Shown piece by piece: positions 58,801 through 64,000 of a DNA stretch of 64,000 nt (the first letter of the stretch is position 1; each line of letters starts with the position of its first letter). The DNA is from Watersipora subatra (Eukaryota > Bryozoa > Gymnolaemata > Cheilostomatida > Watersiporidae). The notes under the pieces are model-generated. The model saw only the letters and a list, made by a program, of their open reading frames with translations, had not been told where the DNA came from and did not search any database. Made by a program: the position numbers and the translations under genes. The DNA lies in the NCBI RefSeq assembly GCF_963576615.1, contig NC_088708.1, positions 29,767,191-29,831,190 on the forward strand. The letters are read 5' to 3'.

Positions 58801-61385
58801 TTGCTCTAACATATGACAGCCTTGATATATGAAGCAAATACCAGGATGAATTAACTCCATACATTAAGGTTTGACCATCGACTGTCCTATAATATTTACT
58901 GCTTGAAAAGTGAGACTGATAAATAAATTAGATGCAATTAATCAAATTTGAAGATTTGAACTGTCACAGTACAGTAACCATTTACATCAGTCTGATATTG
59001 TAATATTGCATTTCATATAGTAAGATGATATAGCAAGATGTAATACTCCATGTACATTGTATTAGCAAGGTAAAGGAGGAATGCAAATGAACTCAACAAA
59101 TGACTAGTTGCAGGTCCTGTATACCTAGAGCTACTAACAGCTGAATTGGTTAACAATCATATAATCCTTACTAGCATAAGAACTTAACACCGCGACACAC
59201 CAACTATCTCTAGGATATGAAATTTAGTTAAATAAAATAATCTCCGACTGCATGGACACACATCCAAAGACATCTTCAGAGGCATAGCAATCTCTACCAA
59301 ACATACATGTATCTTAGAAGCAAACAGACATGCAGCGAATGCAAGGATATTTAGCGGGCTAGACTCACCATATAGTCTAGAATCTTCTTGAGTATGTCAT
59401 CATTATTCATTATGTAATCCTTTGAAGCATTGCCATCAGCAACATTACCCAGAATGCAAAGAGTCTGAAAACAAAAAACTAGCATGACATAACGCTGAAA
59501 AGTTTCATAGGACATGCGCAGAAGTAGCTGCTGCTATGAAAAGGACTGATAATGTGTGACATGCTCATATAAATGTTCAACTGAGGCGATTCACACGAAG
59601 CTACGAGTGTAAAGGCGCACTTCAACTGTTCCTTGAACAGACAGACTAGAGCGGTTGAAGGTTTATGTATCAAATCAACTACCTGTAAATGAAAAATTGC
59701 AACCAATATTCTGACGGTTTTTGCACTAGCGTCTTCGCATCAAGCTCATATTTAAAAAGAAGAGGTTCGATAGTCAAACACCCATACTTATGAAATGTAG
59801 CCTATGGGTAAACGTAAATGTTATTCATGGGCATCAATACGCTATTATCAGTCTTCGAGCTACACCGTTCTCTAAATAAAAAGGCATGAAACATCTTCAG
59901 TATTTGAATAAACTGAGATTCTCTAGGAGACATCATCAATGTTTAAACGTAATGTTCGATAGCTTCCAATTCTACTATCCTTTCATTGAAACACAAAATA
60001 ATATGATGCAATGATAGCATAGCAAAGTATGGATGACCAGACATTTTAACACACACTATAAAATCACCATTGCATGTTGTTAGCTTAATTAGTGAAGCAG
60101 AATTAATCCTAACATTGCTATATCAGCTTCAACTCATTAAATTTAACCTCAGAGACAGTTTGGAACCCTTTAAAATCCTTCTGCATCGCTGGTTGCATTC
60201 ATTTAACAACAACATACAAAGTATTAGTGATTAATAGATTTCACTGCTTTCCTATTCAACCCCAGCAAAGGTTAACTCGTGCGATACTTCAGATAACTCT
60301 GAAGGTTTTCTCACCTGCTCCTTGATCTCTGCGTTGTGTTCGCTCTCAAGTATCATCACAACTGCCTGTATAACCTATAAAAACACAAGTATCTTAAACA
60401 GCTATTTTTGTATCGTCTGCAGCAATCCATTCATCATATCCCTAATAATCATGCCTGTACGTGTTGTTTATTTAACCTCTGACAAGGAGAACGTGCCAAC
60501 GCCTCCCACCTGTAACTACTGTAACTAAAGGAGTATTAGGTGACCAAAGTAGATCGGTAAAAATCTTGGATTCCTAAGAGAACCAAAGACAGTCATGCTG
60601 ACGCATGAACTACTCAAACATACATGTTCTCCACAGAGACAGTCATGCTGACGCATGAACTATTCAAACATACATGTTCTCCACAGAGACAGTCATGCTG
60701 ACGCATGAACTACTCAAACATACATGTTCTCCACAGAGACAGTCATGCTGACGCATGAACTATTCAAACATACATGTTCTCCACAGAGACAGTCATGCTG
60801 ACGCATGAACTACTCAAACATACATGTTCTCCACAGAGCTGCATGACATCATCAATATGAGGTTTGGGGGAAAGAAGGTTCCGGAGAAGCCCTAGAGTTT
60901 TCATGACTATCTCTGTAAAAGGGTCACGAAGCAGTGAAAAAAGTTGATCGCTGCCGAGCACTCGAATTAATTCAGCTTTGACCTTTTGATCAGCTTGAAA
61001 TGCCATGTTCTACAACAGAAGTGAACAGCAAATACAACGTAATAAACTTTATTTCTTTATTCGTCAACTCAAAGGCTCGAATGATTAACAGAAGCCGAGT
61101 GCATTCGTTAAAATGAAAACTGTGGGCCTACATAAATTCAGGTACTTAGATAATTCATCAAATTCATACCACGATGTTAAAAGACATGGTAATCATGTTT
61201 TCTAACATGCATAAACAAACTCTCCATTAGAATGTTTCAGGATATTTCAGGAAACATAATAATAGCATAGCCACAAAACCACAAATACCAACCATGAGAC
61301 CCCAGACAGCATTCAACCGTAGAGGAACCTTTTGACTAAAAGTTAGATAGACCAATAAGTCCACTGCTCCCAAGTCAACAATAGC
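55784..61385 (-). CDS. ARMC8: ARMC8, armadillo subunit of the CTLH/GID ubiquitin ligase (3' part)
   Basis: ARMC8 (Gid5/Vid28 relative) is a scaffold of the CTLH E3 ligase and links the substrate receptor to the core. Exons in gene order (minus strand): 61293-61385, 60824-61009, 60315-60374, 59369-59464, 55999-56168, 55784-55823. Signatures: [91 protein letters not shown]. These are the last armadillo repeats; the frame closes at TGA 55784. The 5' exons lie beyond the window or were not found in 61386-64000. All internal exons up to the fifth start in phase 0. Confidence 0.95.
55999..56168 (-). CDS. ARMC8: ARMC8 penultimate exon
   Basis: [40 protein letters not shown] and [16 protein letters not shown]. 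Acceptor GGTTGCTTGTAG, donor AAA|GTAAGT, phase 2. Confidence 0.96.
56352..56425. repeat. Interleaved inverted repeats A-B-A'-B'
   Basis: A = CCTAAATTGGTGCAGACT (56352-56369); B = ACAAGTTGCTTCAGGGGC (56370-56387); A' at 56388-56405 is the exact complement of A; B' at 56405-56425 is the exact complement of B and extends to 21 bp (56367-56387). The two perfect hairpins share their space, so only one can form as a simple stem, or both as a pseudoknot. It lies about 180 bases from an ARMC8 exon. Confidence 0.95.
57023..57916. mobile_element. TTAA-flanked element with long inverted repeats, copy 2
   Basis: Left end AGGTTGACTTGCAACAAAAT after TTAA (57019-57022); right end the complement, then TTAA (57917-57920). 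The middle matches copy 1 (23389-24298) in reverse orientation, for example TGATATGCACTCCTTCGAGT here against ACTCGAAGGAGTGCATATCA-like sequence there. Confidence 0.85.
57954..58885. mobile_element. Tigger-like non-autonomous element
   Basis: Starts ACAGTCATACCTCGCCAAAC and ends with the complement of ACAGTCGATGGTCAAACCTT. Interior words GATACGAGAAACTTTCAAGA and GAGATATGAAAACATTGACA are typical of decayed pogo/Tigger relatives. No transposase frame. Confidence 0.55.
59369..59464 (-). CDS. ARMC8: ARMC8 exon
   Basis: [20 protein letters not shown] then [12 protein letters not shown]; 32 codons, phase 0 at both ends. Acceptor TTTTTTGTTTTCAG, donor ATG|GTGAGT. Confidence 0.97.
60315..60374 (-). 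CDS. ARMC8: ARMC8 exon
   Basis: [20 protein letters not shown], exactly 20 codons in phase 0. Acceptor TGTGTTTTTATAG, donor CAG|GTGAGA. Confidence 0.96.
60588..60837 (-). repeat. 50-bp tandem repeat that duplicates an ARMC8 splice donor
   Basis: Five near-identical 50-bp units; the only regular change alternates C/T (CTACTCA / CTATTCA on the plus strand), so two units may have been copied together. Read on the minus strand, each unit holds TCTGTGGAGAACAT|GTATGT, the last 14 bases of the ARMC8 exon and its donor. Only the unit at 60788-60837 is joined to the rest of the exon. Confidence 0.96.
60824..61009 (-). CDS. ARMC8: ARMC8 exon, NMAFQ segment
   Basis: [40 protein letters not shown] and [20 protein letters not shown] ending EH. 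Acceptor TTCTGTTGTAG. Donor GAACAT|GTATGT is the first of five tandem copies. Reading past it in frame gives VCLSSSC.. and a stop at 60764. Confidence 0.97.
61293..61385 (-). CDS. ARMC8: ARMC8 exon (most 5' one seen)
   Basis: [20 protein letters not shown] then [11 protein letters not shown]; 31 codons, phase 0. Acceptor TATGTATTTCAG, donor ATG|GTTGGT. Confidence 0.95.
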
Positions 61386-61800
61386 CTGAAATACATAACA
61401 TAAATATATAATATTCATAAAGATGTAATATAATGTAAAAGCAGTATATCTGCTTCTCAAAAAGCTTCAGTTCTTACTACCTGCACTGTACAATTTAAAT
61501 GTTTCACGCAATCAACACGAAAGCATGCCAATCAGTATGAATACATGCCAATCAACATAAATCAATCCATATGATCAATAAATTTCAATCACAATACATT
61601 AATCAAACATGATTACACGTTAATCAACATGAATACGCATTCACATATCCACCAACAGATTGGTAACACTTTCCCAACTATTGCTAAAGATAAGACTCCC
61701 TAGACTTGCCTAGTCGACTCTGGTTAAAATGGAGCCTGCTAGTCTGGTTACCGATAAGATGGACACTACCATGGGTAAAGGCAAGTTATCTCTCAGAGGC

Positions 61801-61925
61801 AACAAGTGACATCAGTCAACAAGTGACATTAGTCAACAAGTGACATCAGTCAACAAGTGACATCAGTCAACAAGTGACATCAGTCAACAAGTGACATCAG
61901 TCAACAAGTGACATCAATCAACCAG
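61801..61925. repeat. 17-bp minisatellite (CAACAAGTGACATCAGT)
   Basis: Seven copies with two base changes. Confidence 0.93.
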
Positions 61926-62094
61926 AAACTAGCACTTATTAAAGGCTGGTGCATCTGCAGTGAAAGCTTTTAGGTGTATGGAGTGCAACAAACAAACAGC
62001 TTCCAAAATATGCAAAGTAAATAGAATCAGAGTGCTTTTGCTCTAGAATGTAACATGGATGGTTGCTCTAAAACTTTGAAGAAAGCGTATCTGA

Positions 62095-63530
62095 TTTAGT
62101 GCAGATACAAACGTTGAGGCTGCGGCGCAGCGTCTTATTCAGGAATGTTAAAGTTGTGTGTTAGTCCAGGATGCTGAGATACAAGCTGATGCCATCAAGC
62201 TTGTACAGCAAATAGGGATTCATTTTGAGACAAGTGATATTTCACAATCACAACGGACTGGGTAGTAAAGTAACTCATGGAAAAGCAGGAAATGCTGCAG
62301 GAAATGCTGGCAAATGCGTGGAACCATTTAGGAAAAAGGTTACTGATTAAGTTAGGTGAGGGGCTACTATTATTTTAGTTGTATAATGGAGACGAAACTG
62401 GATTATTTTGGCACTCATTACCGAAAAAGACTCGAGTTTTTAAACATGAGGATGCCACAGCGGGTCATAAATTGAGCAAAGAACGTTTGTCCATGTTGTG
62501 TAAATACAGATAGTTCTCACTAAGGGTAACGGAAATGTATGGCTGCCCGCAACCACTAAAAGAGTGCATGAATCATATACTGGTACATTACTATCACTTT
62601 CAAAAATCATGGTTCAACATGACAGCCTTCAAGGACTGGTTCTACAAACACTTTGAACCTGCAGTGAGAAATCCACAAGAAAAGGTTCTCAAATTGTCCG
62701 CTAATAAGGTAAAAGAGTTGCTCCCCATAGATAACACACCTGTTCATCCAAGTGAACTGCAACTTATGGACGAGGATTGGAAGTTATGATACATATTTGT
62801 ACTACCCAATATTACCTCACTCATACAATTCGTGGATAGGGGCGGGGTAATTGTACCCGACAAAAGGGTATACCAATGATGTTATCTAGATAAGGTAATT
62901 TAGTTGTACTGGCAAAAGAGGAGACCTTATTAACAAAAAAAGAAAAAAAAAGACACTCGATAACATCATGTACAACATCAAATCAGCTATATTTAATGTT
63001 GCAGCTGCATGGAATGCTGTAAAAATCCGCACCCAAGCCAATGCATGGAAAAAGATTTCATTATGATCTAGATGTGAAATTTGACTTTGAAGGATATGAA
63101 GCAAGGGACTTTCATTATAACTTGACATGGGCCGCAAAGAGATGGCTGAAGTTATTGTCAGGACTTGATTAGAAGACATGGAGAGTGACCCTGGCTACCA
63201 AAGTGCTGATGGAAAAAATACAGAGATCAGCGTGTTCTTTCCTGCCGGTGACAACAGACAAGATTCTAGAGACGAAGGCGAAGATGTACTCTCAAACCCT
63301 GAAACTCAAACTCTCCCATATGGGAATCACTTGATAATATTACCAACTACATCGATGTAGCATCAGAAAGTGAGATCGAGGAATACTATTAACATTTTAG
63401 AGCCTTCAGAGAAATCATCTCTGTTGACAACATCAGCCAAAAAAACAATGTTCCTCAAGCCTGCTCATCCCAACATTATGGAAATTGATAAAAATATGGA
63501 TGATACACAACCTCAGTTACCTTAACCTTC
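62095..63530 (+). pseudogene. Decayed Tigger/jerky-type (pogo) transposase
   Basis: Pieces in order: YNGDETGLFWHSLPKKT near 62379 (first Asp block), ELLPIDNTPVHPSELQL in 62700-62770 (second Asp block), LPNITSLIQFVDRGGVI near 62800-62850 (usual PN.TSLIQPMDQGVI), IKSAIFNVAAAWNAVKI near 62970-63030 and an acidic C-terminal part from 63178. The pieces lie in different frames with stops between them, so the gene is dead. Confidence 0.85.
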
Positions 63531-63676
63531 TACAAATGGTTATCAGCCAACAGCTTTTTCTGACTTAGAATAGATCACCACATTTACCACTGACAAATGT
63601 TCATCACCTAAAGATCAGCAATCATTCATGTAAGGTGAATAAATACTAACTATACGGTTTTCTAGTCGAACTTATG

Positions 63677-64000
63677 TACAGTCAAACATGGATAACTCGT
63701 CCACGGATAGCTCGAACACATGGTTAATTCGAACATTTCCTTTGGTCCGTTCCCACGTAATGATAAATTGCTATAGATAACTCGAACTCAACACTGTTAA
63801 TTCGAACTGTTTTTTTGCCCAACAGCTACCGAAACGGTTGTTTTCGCTTTAGAAAATCACTTTATTCAAAGCCATAGAGGTAAACTTCATCTTTTCGTAA
63901 TTCATAAGCGTCGTTATTACCACCATCGGCAAAATATTTTTGTCAACGACTTTTCTAAGAGTTTGGTGAAATTTGATTTATACTGCGATACGATGAATAG
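63677..64000 (+). mobile_element. Left end of a Tigger-like element, cut by window end
   Basis: ACAGTCAAACATGGATAACT then repeated TAACTCGAAC / TTAATTCGAAC words, typical of pogo-type termini. Continues past 64000. Confidence 0.65.

Larger units (their letters stand above)
56169..59368. other. ARMC8 intron with an interleaved palindrome and transposons
   Basis: Contains the A-B-A'-B' repeat (56352-56425), copy 2 of the TTAA element and a Tigger-like element. No exon seen. Confidence 0.6.
61386..64000. other. ARMC8 upstream intron with transposon fossils
   Basis: No ARMC8 exon recognised. It holds a 17-bp minisatellite, a decayed Tigger transposase gene and the left end of another Tigger-like element running off the window. 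Confidence 0.6.

Overview
This is nuclear DNA from an animal: AT-rich, with GT-AG introns of a few hundred bases to about 11 kb, tRNA-derived SINEs, DNA-transposon fossils and many minisatellites. No bacterial features are present. A thyroid-hormone-receptor orthologue in such a genome suggests an invertebrate bilaterian, probably a lophotrochozoan such as a mollusc, annelid or bryozoan. The exact group is not visible from this window.

Four multi-exon genes can be read exon by exon, with splice phases that agree. (1) ERCC1, minus strand, 15465 down to 833: the non-catalytic partner of the XPF nuclease; one short central exon could not be placed. (2) A thyroid hormone receptor (THR), plus strand, 17513-44804: nine exons covering A/B region, two zinc fingers, hinge, complete ligand-binding domain and an unusual C-terminal extension of about 106 residues. 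(3) A speriolin (SPATC1)-like gene, plus strand, 47417-54704: nine exons giving about 591 codons, with a coiled coil and the conserved speriolin C-terminal domain. (4) The 3' part of ARMC8, minus strand, 55784-61385: six exons of the CTLH/GID ubiquitin-ligase armadillo subunit; the 5' part lies beyond the window.

ERCC1 and THR are head to head across about 2 kb that holds a long perfect hairpin and a DR0 nuclear-receptor site. THR and the speriolin gene run in the same direction, and a perfect DR1 site lies between them. The speriolin gene and ARMC8 converge tail to tail. The genes do not form one pathway: they are DNA repair, hormone-dependent transcription, a probable centrosome or sperm protein, and protein degradation.

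Most other sequence is mobile or tandem DNA: two SINE families, two copies of a TTAA-flanked element with 122-bp inverted repeats, pogo/Tigger-like, hAT-like and Harbinger-like remnants, and about a dozen minisatellites. The most interesting signals are: minisatellites built from exon-intron 5' splice junctions in two different genes (THR, 16 units; ARMC8, 5 units); minisatellites that grew out of SINE segments; an interleaved A-B-A'-B' inverted repeat; perfect DR0, DR1 and DR2 receptor half-site pairs around the THR gene; and 22 tandem AP-1 motifs in an ERCC1 intron.
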